DNA of 64,000 nucleotides from Haematobia irritans (GCF_050003625.1 NC_134397.1:145761526-145825525), one strand, 5' to 3'. Shown: positions 8,588 to 20,689, counted from the first letter of the stretch. Program-made: numbers and translations. The notes: generated by a model from the sequence alone, not told the origin.

Positions 8588-9577
8588 TCCTACACCCTCA
8601 CAAAAAATCGCTTCTGTAAAATATACTCCCAAACATATTTTGCTTCAAGCATATACATTTTTGGGTATTGCCCACACATTTATATGTTTGATCTCTACCA
8701 ATATATAATATGTTTGAAAGCATATTGGTCTAAACAATATATGTTTGGGTAGTCTAAGTTCCAAACATTTTGTATTTTTGCATCCAAATTCAATAATGTT
8801 ATCTTCCAAAAAACAATATGTTATTATGTGACCATATAATATGTTTGGAAGCATTTTGCACCTAAAAATATTATATGCTTAAAAAAAATTCTCCCAAACA
8901 ATATTGTGCTCAAAATTTTATTTATTTATTTATATATTTACAATCATAATGAATTATGAAAATAAACAGGTAATATAGGTGCTAACAACATAGGTTTTCG
9001 ACCTGAATGCTCAAAATTTTGTTTCTGACCAATTGTATATTCCCCGACATCTTTCTCACTTCCACGAGATTTTTTAGTTCTTAGCACCTTTTTCTGTAAT
9101 ACAAACATTGTAGAAGAAATTATTCAATTTTATGATTTTTTATTTTATTTTAATTTTACCTTTTGCCGGACGGGGATTCGAACAGCGGACCACACAGTTT
9201 GTAAGGATCAAAGAAGTAGCTGATCAATTGCCCAAGGAAAAATAAAATGTTAATTTTGTAATAACAAGCAACAACCACCAACTTAATTCAATATCGCTCC
9301 CTGTTAAATAGCGCTCCAAGCTACTAAACACATATATGTTTATAGGCTATTTCTAAATTAATATATGTTTGCATTCAAGCATATTATATTTACAAACATT
9401 TTATGTCCCAAACATAATATGTTCTAACATATTAACATATATGTCCCAAACATGTTATGCTAGTTTATGAACATTATATGCTTGCACTCAAAAATATTGT
9501 GTTTAAAAATTTGTGTTCCAAACATATAATGTTTATAGCCAAACATATGAAAAACAGTCTTTTTCAACCGTGTAGAA
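8588..9577 (+). mobile_element. Unclassified element rich in CATATGTTTGG motifs
   Basis: Many copies of ATATGTTTGG / CCAAACATAT lie in both orientations. The left end region is CCTACACCCTCACAAAAAATC-GCTTCTG, and the right end is CATATGAAAAACAGTC-TTTTTCAACCGTGTAG. The ends share CTACAC when read inward. A second copy, inverted, is at 41465-41835 with ACTGTTTTTCATATGTTTGG at its left and ACAGAAGCGATTTT at its right. A SINE lies inside (9000-9240). I see no transposase. Confidence 0.55.
9000..9240 (-). mobile_element. tRNA-derived SINE, second family
   Basis: The minus strand has a tRNA-like head with a B-box-like GTTCGAATCCCC (plus strand GGGGATTCGAACAGCGGACC at 9174-9193). The body contains CTACAATGTTTGTATTACAG and AACTAAAAAATCTCGTGGAA. 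The same order head, TTCTTCTACATTGTTGGTAT, CCTCGTGGATG is found on the plus strand at 20865-21075. It differs from the TTAGG-tailed family. Confidence 0.65.
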
Positions 9578-10780
9578 CAAAAAAAAATATATATACGCAA
9601 ATAAATTCATCCTTTCCAAATAAAATTTATTCTATTATCTCTTATTCTAATTGTTTTTTGTTTATCAAACAATTTAACGTTTAACCCAAATTTACAAAAA
9701 GAAAAAAAAAACAGTAAATTAATAAATGAATTGGCCAAAAAATAAAACCAGGTCTACTATTTTGAAGTGACGGCGCATTGATTATTACATCAAGTGACTC
9801 CCTTTTGATTTCTTTATGTAAATACAGACCATTGCAATGCAATGCAACTTTCTACAATAAATGTAAATCACTCATGATGAACAACAAGAGCCATTGAATG
9901 GATGAATCATTTTGATTGAATCATAAATCTCCATGTATTTAAAAGCAATTCCAGTCAGATAACTGAAATACAAACGACTAACCGGCAAAAGTCCAGCCAT
10001 ACTAAAGACTGGAAAAAAATGTGGGAAATATGAGACAAAAAAAAAAGAATGTTTGCGGAAATCGGATATAAAAATCAAATGGTTAGCATACGATATATGT
10101 CGGTGGATCCATGAACCAAATAATCCACGTATGGTGTCTACCGAAAATCATCATCAGACAGTGAAAATGGACATGCAAATAACCAAAATGAATGTTGTTT
10201 TTTTTATTATTTCAAAATATATGGCCACCAGTTGCTGGTGTCTATTGAGACTGAAAATGCACACCATTCGAGGAAGATGATATGGCGATGATGATGATGC
10301 ACAAATGAATATGTATCTTCATTTTTTTATTTTTGAAGGATATTAAGGTGGGTTCAATTGTTTATTTAAGTGATTTTTTTTCAAAATAAATAAATAATTT
10401 GTGATTTAAATCGAAATCAATTTGTTTAATATTGTTAAAAAAAAGTATATCAACAAGTGCTGCCTTATTCTATTTTTGTAGCTCAATGGTGTAAAAAAAA
10501 AACATTTCTTATTATAGTTTACGTCCGTGTAATTAAGTGATTTATTGAAAAATTTCATCAGCAATATTGAGAAAAGCCAATCTTTGGCCCACAGACTATG
10601 GTTGATCGTGGTGATGACTGCATGTTTTGTCCGGTGAATAGGATGACCCCAGAAGAATTTTAGTTAACTACAGTTGTTCGTCAGAGATTTCCTTAATAGC
10701 ATATTTCTCATATCTAAAATGTTTAGCATTAGATTCGAATATGAAAACTTCGGATTAGGAACGTTTCCTCGAAGCGTTTT
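9578..10780. other. No gene recognised
   Basis: AT-rich sequence without a repeat family I can name. Several short open frames exist, but none has splice signals or recognisable composition. It may be host intronic or intergenic DNA. Confidence 0.45.
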
Positions 10781-11172
10781 TATACCCTCCACCATAGGAT
10801 GGGAGTATATTAACTTTGTCATTCCGTCTGTAACACATCGAAATATTGCTCTGAGAACCCATTATGTATATATATTATGGGTCGTGGTGAAATTCTGAGT
10901 CGATCTGAGCATGTCCGTCCGTCCGTCCGTCTGTTGAAATCACGCTAACTTCCGAACAAAACAAGCTATCGACTTCAAATTTGGCATATGTAATTATTAT
11001 TGATGTAGGTCGGATGGTATTGCAAATGGGCCATATCGCTCCACTTTTACGTATAATTTCATCCGATCCGGCTGAAATTTGCTACATGGTGTTAGTATAT
11101 GGTCTCTAACAACCATGCAAAAATGGGTCCACATCGGTTCATAATTAAATACAGCCCCCATATAACCCGATC

Positions 11173-12302
11173 CACAGTGGGGTTTTTGATGTCAAAAGCG
11201 GGAATTAATTCGAAGTAGCTTTCCCTGTTTATAGTTTTAACTTTTTTCGGCCAAATTCACTAAAAGACATAAAACCAATCAAATTTTAAATATTTTTAGT
11301 CCACATTTTATTTGTTTTCCATTAGTTAATTTGCAACAAAAAAAAAAAAGAGAATGAATATCTGCTTTTTGATCTGATTCTTAACAATTATTATCATCAT
11401 CATCACAATCATCATCGTCAGTAAAATTACTATATGCATCATTATCATCAACACTGGCATTTTGATCACCATCAAGATTTGACTCAAATATCAACATTTG
11501 AATTGCTTACATAGGCAAATTGTGGGGTTTCTTCTCTTTTAATTTCTCATTTCTGATATAACTGGATCCGAAGTATGTTAATTAACAGTCTTTTAAATAT
11601 CTCTTCATTTGATTTTTCCACAGAACATTTTCGCAAAAAATGCTCTCTAAAATTTTTAAAATCTTTGTTTCGAGCTTCCTGCGCTTCTTCCGACAACTGT
11701 CCAATTGGAAGTAAAGCGTGGTTAATTATTTCTGCTCCAAGTAATAAATATTTGTGCACAGTTGGGGACATATAGTACCAGGGCTTGAAAAATGTATTTC
11801 CATTTAATTTCAAAATGTGCAAAAAAGTGCAGACAACTTTTTCATCTATGCTTTCAAAAGAGTTTATTGTTTTAGAAAAAATAAACTTTTTTACTTAATT
11901 TGGCTTTATTCACAACTATTTGTCGACATATTTCTCGAAATCCTCAAATTTAAAGACTTACGAGCGACACAAGTCACATATAAAAATAAAAAACACAAAA
12001 ATAATCTTATTAACCTGAGGATGAAGGTTCCATTATTATTTTTTTTAATTATCGCTTTAGAAAACACTCAAAACTAATTTTTAAGACACCAATAATTTAC
12101 ATTTATATCGCACGCAAGGAAAACGTAAAATAACTCCAACTTCAAACATATATAGTGACACAACGGTACTTGTCAAAGACACAATTTTTGCGCTAGTGAT
12201 GTGGAATTTTGTGTACTTTTACCGACTATAAAAATTTTTTCGGTTCTCCTAAATTTCATTTTTCAATTAATTCCCATTTTTGGTATCAAAAACCCCAATG
12301 TG
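11173..12302 (-). mobile_element. Transib element, internally deleted, 5-bp target duplication
   Basis: The ends read CACAGTGGGGTTTTTGAT and, inverted, CACATTGGGGTTTTTGAT; inverted similarity extends about 38 bp (to GGGAATTAATT). The flanking direct repeat is CGATC (11168-11172 and 12303-12307). A CAC(A)-type terminus with a 5-bp duplication is the Transib signature, and the left heptamer CACAGTG equals the consensus V(D)J signal heptamer. On the minus strand it holds a leader, a possible start ATGGAACCTTCATCCTCAG (12033 leftward), and the transposase C-terminus. At 1130 bp it is much shorter than an autonomous element (about 3 kb). Confidence 0.9.
11547..11870 (-). pseudogene. Transib transposase, C-terminal fragment
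   Basis: The minus-strand frame reads SFESIDEK early on, then PWYYMSPTVHKYLLLGAEII and LLPIGQLSEEAQEARNKDF followed by KNFREHF. The block P-x-VHK...LPIGQLSEEAxEARNKDF is the conserved C-terminal catalytic block of Transib transposases. It corresponds to the RAG1 region that carries the last acidic active-site residue, likely one of the Glu residues in SEEAQEA. The frame is open from about 11870 to 11547. Everything between the putative start at 12033 and this block is missing, so no active enzyme is encoded. The minus-strand tail past 11547 has a GATGATGATGATAAT-type acidic stretch (11390-11460). Confidence 0.85.
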
Positions 12303-13270
12303 CGATCCCCCGATTTGGCTTTCGGAGACTCTAAGAGAAGCAAATTTCATCCGATCCGGCTGAAATTTGATACATGGTGTTAGTATATGGTCTCTAACAA
12401 CTACGCAAAAATTGGTCCACATCGGTCAATAATTATATATAGCCCTCATATAAACCGATCCCCCGATTTGGCTTGCGGAGCCTCTAAGAGAAGTAAATTT
12501 CATCCGATTCGGCTGATCGGGAAATATGAGATCATACACTACATGGTGTTAGTATACGATCTCTAATGATCATGCAAAAATTGGTCCACATCAGTGCATA
12601 ATTATATATAGCCCCCATATAAACCGATCACCAGATTTGACCTCCGGTGCCTCTTGGAAGACCAAAATTCATCTGATTCAGTTGATATTTGGTACGTGGT
12701 GTTAATATATGGCCCCAAACACCCATGCAAGAATTGGTCGAAATCGGTCCATAATTATATATTGGCCCCATATAAACCGATCCCCAGATTTGTCCTCCGA
12801 AGCCCATTGGTTGAAATTTGGTACGTGATGTTAGCATATGGTATCCAAAAACCATGCAGGAATTGGTTCATATCAGTCCATAATTATATATAGCCCCCAT
12901 ATAAACCGATCCCCAGATTTGACCTCCGGTGCCTTTTGGGGAAGCAAAATTCATCCGATCTGGTTGAAATTTAGTACGTGGTGGTAGTATATGATATTTA
13001 ACAACCATGCCAAAAGTGGTATATATCAGTCCATAATCATATATAGCCGCCATATAAACCGATCCCTAGATTTGGTTTTGGAGCCTCTTGGAGGACCAAA
13101 TTTCATCCGAGTCAGTTGAAATTTGGTACATTGTGCTAGTATATGGCTGTTAACAACCATGCCTAACTAGGACCATATCGGTCTATAGTTATATATAGCC
13201 CTCAGATAAATCGATCCCCAATCACACGAAAATTGGTCCATATCAAGTTCATAATTGTATATAGCCCCGA
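12303..13270 (+). repeat. About 150-160-bp tandem array of the DINE-1-like element
   Basis: About six units carry CATATAAACCGATCCCC, GATTTG, GCCTCTAAGAGAAG, TTCATCCGAT, GGTGTTAGTATATGG, CATGCAAAAATTGGTC and CATAATTATATATAGCCC in order. ATAAACCGATC occurs near 12456, 12618, 12771, 12900 and 13052. The Transib inserted in the first unit, at ACCCGATC. Confidence 0.8.
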
Positions 13271-13319
13271 TATAAGCGACCACCATATTTCAATTCTGGC
13301 TCTCTACGTACCGTGCAAA

Positions 13320-13400
13320 AGTTCACCAATGTGGTATCATAATGGACTGAATAGTCTAAGTGAACCTGATACATCGGGCTTCCACCTAACCTAACCTAGC
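13320..13400 (+). mobile_element. SINE 3' fragment inside the DINE-1-like element
   Basis: TTCACCAATGTGGTATCATA, ATGGACTGAATAGTCTAAGT and CATCGGGCTTCCACCTAACC match the SINE body and its CCTAA tail. The tRNA-like head is absent, as expected for a 5'-truncated insertion. Confidence 0.75.
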
Positions 13401-13585
13401 CTACCTATACATACCTTTTTTGTCTAATATATACCACGTATGGGCTAACTCACAATTTAGAAAACGATGTTAAGAAGTATTAAGATACCACAACCCAAGT
13501 AATTCGATTGTGTTTCTACGCAATCCATGGTGGAGGGTACATAAGATTCGGCCTGGTCGAACTTACGGCCGTATATACTTGTTTT

Positions 13586-14440
13586 TTTTTTTTTTAATAA
13601 ATTATTATTTTGACCAAAGATTTACGTCATTAAAGAACAAATTAATTGGATTCAATTTTCTTATTTACGTAAAACATTTATTGCGTCACACAGAAAATAA
13701 TATTATAATTTTTGAGCTAACAATAAATTGTTGTTACAGAAAATTTTTAAGTTCAACAAAATTTTTGTTGGTATAACAAAATGTTTTTTGATATAACAAG
13801 ATTGGTTGCTAAAATGACTAATATCGTAATTGTATTTACAAATTACGTTGTTAGCTCAAATTTAAACATAATTTTAATTGTATTGACAATCAAATTAATT
13901 GATATTTTTTGTGTGCAATTAAATTTTAATTCAAAAGACCAACATTTTCAATTATATTATTAATTGGTTGTAGATTTTTTATTTGTATTAAAATTTTGAT
14001 TAATTTATTAAAGTAAATTTGTAAACTTTTTTCAATAACTTCTTGCAATTGACTTTGTTTTTACATTTAATTAAAAGTTAACTGTATTGATTATTTTGTT
14101 TGATGGAATTCGTTTTCGGTCCCAATCAAGTGTTTACTATATATGGAAATGTTTTGGAGAAATTTGTTCGGGACGTTGCCGATTTTTATTTTAATTATAA
14201 ATTTATTTGAATCAATTAAGGCTTATGTAGCTATAGCTTCCATTAATTCACCAATATATTATATTATTCTTTCATACAGTTAAATAAAAATTAAATAAAT
14301 ATATATAAAAATAAAAATATTTGAATTTATATTAATTAAATTTAAATTAAATTTTTACTAATTTTTTTAAAATTTTACTAATTTTCTTTTTGTTTATTAA
14401 CAAATCTTGGTCATTTTGTTCAAAATTTGAAATCCCTATA
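13586..14440. other. AT-rich stretch with a possible MITE at 13686-13915
   Basis: Sequence begins CACACAGAAAATAATATT (13686) and ends TTGATATTTTTTGTGTG (13915), with GAGCTAACAA and TTGTTAGCTC placed symmetrically inside. This resembles an AT-rich MITE like those at 17725 and 18938, but no clear target duplication is seen. The rest is AT-rich with no gene. Confidence 0.4.
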
Positions 14441-16414
14441 GCAATGCAACCCATACTAATGCACATCTGCATTCGCACCGCATCAGCAGTCATTTAAGCT
14501 GCATTGAAATGCCGCCTAAAAGCCGGCAACAGATTTTGCAGTTTTTTTCGGGTTTTATCCTGCCTTTCACAGCAAGCCAGATTTTTTCGGTTGTTTTTTG
14601 AAGGTTTTCGTTTTTTTTCTTACGAATATTTGGCCAATTCCATATGTCTGATGTACTTAACAATCAGTGTTGAGTGCAGTTTTTATTTCTAGATCCTGTA
14701 GGCAGGATGTGTTTCGTTTTGTTTTCGATTCTGTTTTTTTTTGGGAGCTTGGAATTTTGTGCATTCATATGTGGATGAAAACTGACTATCTATGTGAACA
14801 ACGTTTGCATTCCTGGTTAGGATGGACGGACGGACAATTGATGTGGCGGATGCAAGGCGTCAATTGCCCAATTTACAGTATTGTGTCTCTATAGGCAAAG
14901 GAGATTTTTTCTCTTCATGGCTTTTTATATATGGGGATGCACCAAAGGCATTAACATGATGCCAGTTGTTGGTGTTGAGTTTTTTGTTTTTCGTTTTTGG
15001 CAACATGGGTTTTTCTGCATGCGTGAAAAGAAACCCAAATTTTGTGGTACTTCGTTCGTGTGTGTGCTTGATAGAGCATTTTTCCCTCTAGGACCTCAAG
15101 TGAAATGTAGTCAAGTGGTGGCATCATAAAATGTATCAGTGCACAAGTGGAATTAAGTTGATCTGTATACACAATCAAAAATTTGCTTGTTATCCCATCA
15201 TGGATAAATGGTGCAAAGGACAAGTGCAATGTTTTCTTCACACTTTCTCCACTCCACTACGTCACTCTGTGAGGATTGGAATTAAATACTGCAAGTGTTG
15301 AGAATATGTTGGTCCTAGAATCATATACCGAAATACTACTGTGGACTTTTCAAGGGATATCTGTAGGCTTGTGGCTTTGTGGAGGAATATATTGCAGTAT
15401 AGCCCTCTATTGCATATGCTTGAGTAGCTAGGAAAGAATCCGGTTGTCCTGTAGTGCTATCATGTCTACCATAACGAAGGATATGGCTGTTGTTGTTATT
15501 ATTGGATGATGATACTTTATGTTGAGCAATGAACATTTGTGGCTCGTTTACAGTTTAATTTGTTAAAGTGGTGGTGCCTGCAAAATTTTTTTGGCCACAC
15601 TTGATTTTGGTTACATTTTGTTTTCTTTTTAGCAGAAACTCCTATGATGGGCCGCATGTTGCTTGGTTAGTAATCAGCAACTAGGATACAAAAATTATTT
15701 CATTCATGATTCATTCACACACACACACATGAAACAGATTTTGGTATTCTGGGATTCCATTATGGTTAACAATTTTGTTTAGCCAACGTTTGTGGCTTTC
15801 CCAGAGTATGTGTTGCTTTGTGACCAGGATTTGGGTGGATGTTTAAGTAGTTTACTAATTATTTCATTACATTCTAACAAAGGGGGAGATTATTGTGAAT
15901 TCGTTAGAAGTCCATAGATAATTGCTTTGTGTTTATTAGGCTATTGTGGTTAGATGATGGCTGTCTGACTATGGGCCATTGTGGTAAGTATTTGAAATGT
16001 TATGATGTGACTTGGTTTTAAATGGGTGCCAAGATTATACGAAATTATTGTAAATCGATTATGATTTATTTACAAAAAAAAAAACTAGGTGACAATCATT
16101 GTTTTAATTTAATTCCAAAAATCCTCTTCTCTTGATGGACTTAATTTTATTGCCCAGCAAGAAAGCACGTTGCCAAAAAAGTAATGAAAATATTCTTTTT
16201 AGATCCGAAAGTGGCGTCAAATAGGTGCAGAAGCGATGAATTTAACATGGGCTTGTCATTGGACGGATGTTCACAATTTCAACAGTCGTTGCACTCAATT
16301 TGCATCACTTCTTAAGGTATAATCCGAATTCAATGTTTTGAATGTGAAATAACAAATTTTGTGATATTTTGCAAAAATTTTTATATTTGTTTATGATTTT
16401 TAGTGCATTCTAAC
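14441..16414. other. No recognised repeat family; possible host non-coding DNA
   Basis: The composition is less AT-rich and low in known repeats, with T-rich tracts and a short (CA)n at about 15716-15730. Several overlapping frames of 60-96 codons occur on both strands, none with a recognisable domain or sensible exon boundaries. The last 100 bases are the dispersed repeat shared with 4472-4570. Confidence 0.45.
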
Positions 16415-16531
16415 CACGGTTGCCACAGTTGGTAGAATTCTAACTAAAATCGGAGATTTTTTACTGTTTGGTAGATTGGAAGAATTCTTGATGTTTGTTT
16501 GATTTGGGAAAACACTTCTCTCCAATTAGGA
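16415..16531 (+). mobile_element. Left terminus of a minisatellite-carrying element
   Basis: CACGGTTGCCACAGTTGGTA, then GAATTCTAACTAAAATCGG, GTTTGGTAGATTGG and GAATTCTTGATG is the mirror image of the ends at 46226-46293 and 59125-59234. It is followed by forward-orientation 29-bp repeats, the polarity seen in all other copies. Confidence 0.8.
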
Positions 16532-16938
16532 GGTATTTACATTTTCTATATTAATAGAATGTTAACCAAATTTTCTATGTAAAAAATTTGTCACAATTTT
16601 TTCTATAGAAATAAAAATGTGACAACATTTTCTATAGAAATAAAATTTTGAGAAAATTCGTAATGGAAATACAATTTCAGAAAATTTTCTACAGAAATAT
16701 AATTTTCAGAAAATTTTGTACAGAAATAAAATTTTGACAAAATTTGGTACAGAAGAAAAATTTTGACACCATTTTCTATAGAAATATAATTTTGACAAAA
16801 TTTTCTATAGAAATAAAATTTTCACAAAATTTTCTATAGGAATAAAATTTTGACAAAATTTTGTACAGAATTATAATTTTGACAAAATTTTCTATAGAAA
16901 TAAAATTTTGACAAAATTTTCTATGAAGATAAAATTTT
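16532..16938 (+). repeat. 29-bp minisatellite array B
   Basis: About fourteen diverged units of the GACAAAATTTTCTATAGAAA type (variants CAGAAAATTTTGTACAG). The array is bounded on the left by the element terminus and on the right by block Q. Confidence 0.9.
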
Positions 16939-17056
16939 CCATTCATTTTGTTTTGTTATTGTTGGTTTTGTTCTTTTAATCATTGTTGTTGTTTTTTTTA
17001 TTTCAGCTTAAAACCATACAATGACTAAACTAAAAGTGTAGCTTAACCAACATTTT
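16939..17056 (+). repeat. Block Q, partial copy
   Basis: CATTCATTTTGTTTTGTTAT, TGGTTTTGTTC, ATTGTTGTTGTT, TTTCAGCTTAAAACCATACA, ATGACTAAACT and GTGTAGCTTAACCAAC. The same string in the same order lies at 33727, 35533, 45095 and, inverted, at 44552-45047 and 57978-58435, always beside or inside minisatellite arrays. Confidence 0.8.
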
Positions 17057-17724
17057 GATAACATTTTTTATAGAAGTAAAATTTTGACAAAATATTCTAT
17101 AGAAATGAAGTTTTGACAAAATTTTGTACAGAAGAAAAATTTTGACAACATAGAAATAAAATTTAAATTTATAGAAATAAAATTTTGACAAAATTTGCTT
17201 TGGAAATAAAATTTTCACACAATTTGCTTTGGAAATAAAATTTTGACAAAGTTTGCTTTGGAAATAAAATTTTGACAAAATTTGCTATGGAAATAAAATT
17301 TTAATAACATTTTCTATGAAGATAAAATTTTAATAACATTTTCTATAGAAGTAAAATTTTGACAAGATATTCTATAGAAATGAAATTTTGACAAAATTTT
17401 GTACAGAAATATAATTTTGACAAAAGTTTCTATAGAAATAAAATTTTGACAAAATTTTCTATAAAGATAAAATTTTAATAACATTTTTTATAGAAGTAAA
17501 ATTTTGACAACATTTTATATAGAAATAACATTTTGACAAAATTTGTTATATAAATAAAATTTTGACAAAATTTGCTTTGGAAATAAAATTTTGACAAAAT
17601 TTGCTTTGGAAATAAAATTTTGACAAAATTTGCTATGGAAATAAAATTTTTGACAAAATTTTCTGTAGAAATAAAATTTTGACAGCATTTTTTATAGATA
17701 TATAAAATTTTGCCCCATTTTCTA

Positions 17725-17962
17725 CACGGAAAAAAAATTTCACAAACAATTTTAATTGAGTTTTAAAAAATATTCAATCAAAAATTTAATTGAATCAACA
17801 ATTTTTTTAATTGAAACAAAAATTAATAGTGTCAATAAATTTTTTAATTGACCTTCTATTAATTTTTTAATTGGTGCTATCATTTCTGTTATTGGAGACA
17901 TTTCAATTAAAAAATTAATTGGATCAATTAACTTCGTGATTGAATCAGATTTTTTTTTTGTG
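17725..17962. mobile_element. AT-rich MITE (copy 1), TA target duplication
   Basis: The 238-bp insertion begins CACGGAAAAAAAATTTCAC and ends TTTTTTTTTGTG, with TA at 17723-17724 and 17963-17964. Removing it restores the unit TTTTCTATAGAAATAAAA. The interior is made of AATTAATTG / TTTTTTAATTG motifs in both orientations. Non-autonomous, Tc1/mariner-type by its TA target; no coding sequence. Confidence 0.8.
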
Positions 17963-18937
17963 TATAGAAATAAAATTTTGACAAACTTCTCTATAGAAAT
18001 GTAATGTTGACAAAATTTTCTATAGAAATAATATGTTGAAACAATTTTCTATATAAATGTAAAAAATTTTCTATAGAAATAAAAATTTGACAAAATTTTC
18101 TATATAAATGATAAAATTTTCTATAGAAATAAAAATTTGACAAAATTTTCTATAGAAATAAAATTTTGACAAAATTTTGTACGGAAATAAATTATTGACA
18201 AAATTTTCTATAGAAATAAAATATTGACAAAATTTTCTATAGATATAGAATTTTGACAAAATTTTTATGGAGATAAAATTTTGACAAAATTTTCTATAGA
18301 AATAAAATTTTGATAAAATTTTCTATAGAAATAAAATGTTGACAAAATTTTCTATAGAAATAAAATTTTTAGAAAATTGTCTATAGAATTAAATTTTTGA
18401 CAAAATTTGCAACAGAAATAAAATGTTTAAAACTTTTTCTTATAGAAATAAAATTGTGACAAAATTTGCAATAAAAATAAAATTTTGGCAAATTTTTCTA
18501 AAGAAGTAAAATTTTTGATAAAATTTTCTATAGAAGTAAAACTTTTGGCAAAATTTTCTATAGTAATAAAATTTTGACAATATTTTGTACAGCAATCAAA
18601 TGTTGACAAAATGTTGTTACAGAAATAAAATTGTGAAAAAAAAATTTATAAAAATAACATTTTGACAAAATTTTCGATATAAATAAAATTTTGACAAAAT
18701 ATTCTAAAGAAATAAAAGTGTAAAAAATTTTCTATAGAAATAAAATTTTGACATAATTTGCTATAGAAATAAAACGTTGACAAAATTTTCTATAGAAATA
18801 AAATTGTGAAAAAATGTTCTATAGAACTAAAATTTTGACACAATTTGCTATAGAAATAAAATTTTGACAAAATTTGCTATGGAAATAAAATGTTGACAAA
18901 ATTTTCTATAGAAATAAAATTTTGACAACATTTTCTA

Positions 18938-19193
18938 CACAGAAAAAAATTTCACAAAAAAGGTTTCAATTAAAATTTTAATTGAGTTTTAAAAAATATT
19001 CAATCAAAAATTCAATTGAATCAACAAATTTTTTAATTGAAACAAAAATCAATCACAAAAATTAATAGTATCAATTAATTTTTTAATTGTCCTTCAATTC
19101 ATTTTTTAATTGGTACTATCATTTCTGTTATTGAAGACATTTCAATTAAAAAATTAATTGGATCGTGATTGAATCAGAATTTTTTTTTTTGTG
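18938..19193. mobile_element. AT-rich MITE (copy 2), TA target duplication
   Basis: The 256-bp insertion, CACAGAAAAAAATTTCAC ... TTTTTTTTTTGTG, sits between TA at 18936-18937 and 19194-19195. It is colinear with copy 1 (same ATCATTTCTGTTATTG centre). It lies at the same position of a repeat unit with the same downstream variants, so it is probably a duplicate of copy 1 made with its array segment rather than an independent insertion. Confidence 0.8.
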
Positions 19194-20165
19194 TATAGAA
19201 ATAACATTTTGACAAACTTCTCTATAGAAATATAATGTTCTCTATAGAAATATAATGTTGACAATCTTTTCTATAGAAATAAAATTTTGACAAAATTTTG
19301 TACAGCAATCTAATGTTGACGAAATGTTTTTATAGAAATAAAATTGTGAAAAAAAAATTTCTATAGAAACAAAATTTTGACAACATTTCAATAAAAATAA
19401 AATTTTGACAAAATTTTCTATAGAAATAAAATTTTGGCAAAATTTTCTATAGAAATAAAATTTTGACAAAATTTTCTATAGAAATAAAATTTTGACGGCA
19501 TTTTTTATAAATATAAAAATTTGACATCATTTTCTATAGAAATAAAATTTTGACAAACTTCTATATAGAAATATAATGTTGACAACATTTTCTGTAGAAA
19601 TAAAATGTTGACAAAATTTTCTATAGAAGTAAAATTTTGACAAAATTTTTTATAGTAGAAATAAAATGTTGACAAAGTTTTCTATAGAAGTAAAATTTTG
19701 ACAAAATTGTTTATAGTAATAAAATTTTGACAAAATTTTGTATATAGCAATAAAATGTTGACAAAATTTCTTATAGAAATAAAATTGTGAAAAAAATTCT
19801 ATAGAAATAAAATTTTAACACAATGTGCTATAGAAATAAAATTTTTACAAAATTTTCTATAGAAAGAAGTACAGAAGTAAAATTTTGACAACATTTGATA
19901 TAAAAATAAAATTTTGACAACATTTTCTACAAAAATAAAACTTTGATAAAATTATCTGTAGAAATAAAATGTTGACAAAATATTTCTATAGAAATTAAAT
20001 ATTGAAAAAATTTTCTATAGAAATAATTTTTGTGAAAAAAAATTCAATATAAATAAAATTCTGAAAAAAAATTGTATATAAATATAATTTTGAAAAAATG
20101 TTCGATATAAATAAAATTTTGACAAAATTTTCTATATAAATAAAATTTTGAAAAAATTTCTCTAA

Positions 20166-20689
20166 ATTCTATAAATCTTTAAAATGTTTAATTTTCGTAA
20201 TATTTCATACTATCAAAATCCATTGTGAGTAAGTTTCCCCTTTTTTTAGAAGTTGTAACTTTTTCCTGTGTGTGCAACTTTTAGAACTCAAAGGATATTT
20301 ATACACCCAAAAAGTTTTGTTCATACTAACCATAAAAATTTGTTCAAAAATCTTAAAACAACATTTTTTAAATTTGGTACACGAAAAAAAAAAGGTTTGG
20401 AAAACGTGTACCGAAATTGGCTTTCTTTTGTTAGAGTTTTTTGAATTGCTTCGAAAATTTTAAACTTTTATCACCAAAAAAATTCGTTCACAAAATTTTT
20501 ATTTTTTCAATAAAAAAGTTATTTTTGAAACAACAACACAGTCCATTTCGTTTATATCAAACACTATTCTTTTCTGACTTTAGGTCTTTAATAAGACACA
20601 TTTTACAGTTCAAAATTTAATATACTACAATGTAATGTTGAACATTTTTTTGGAATCTTCCGAACATATCTGGAATATATGTAAAAAAA
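20166..20689 (+). other. Right subterminal part of a minisatellite element, then unassigned sequence
   Basis: About 20166-20400 matches 49715-49985 in order: TATTTATACACCCAAAAAG versus TATTTATTCAACCAAAAAC, then CATACTAAC, TTGTTCAAAAA, and AACATTTTTTAAATTTGGT. At 49985 this leads on to the GAGTGGCAACC terminus; here it diverges at about 20400. The rest has no recognised feature. Confidence 0.5.

Larger units (their letters stand above)
10781..13585 (+). mobile_element. DINE-1-like element, both ends present, with nested Transib and SINE piece
   Basis: The 5' end TATACCCTCCACCATAGG is followed by the CATTCCGTCTGTAACACATC, GAGTCGATCTGAGC, CCGTCCGTCCGTCTG and AATCACGCTAACTTCCGAAC boxes. A tandem array then runs to about 13270. 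The 3' block has CCATGGTGGAGGGTACATAA, GGCC...ACGGCCGTATATACTTG. The ends share a 13-bp subterminal inverted repeat, TACCCTCCACCAT / ATGGTGGAGGGTA, and the 3' end has a small hairpin (CGGCC type), features of DINE-1/Helentron elements. It contains a Transib (11173-12302) and a SINE tail (13320-13400). Confidence 0.75.
17057..20165 (+). repeat. 29-bp minisatellite array C (largest) with two MITEs
   Basis: Just over ninety units of TTTTGACAAAATTTTCTATA-GAAATAAAA type, with variants CTTTGG and TACAG in place of TATAG. Each unit has a 12-bp palindrome, TTTCTATAGAAA. Larger blocks recur: GACAAACTTCTCTATAGAAA occurs at about 17970 and 19208, and CAGCAATC at about 18590 and 19310. Two MITEs interrupt it at 17725 and 18938. 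The non-repeat stretch to about 20400 resembles the right subterminal part of the element at 49715-50010. Confidence 0.9.
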
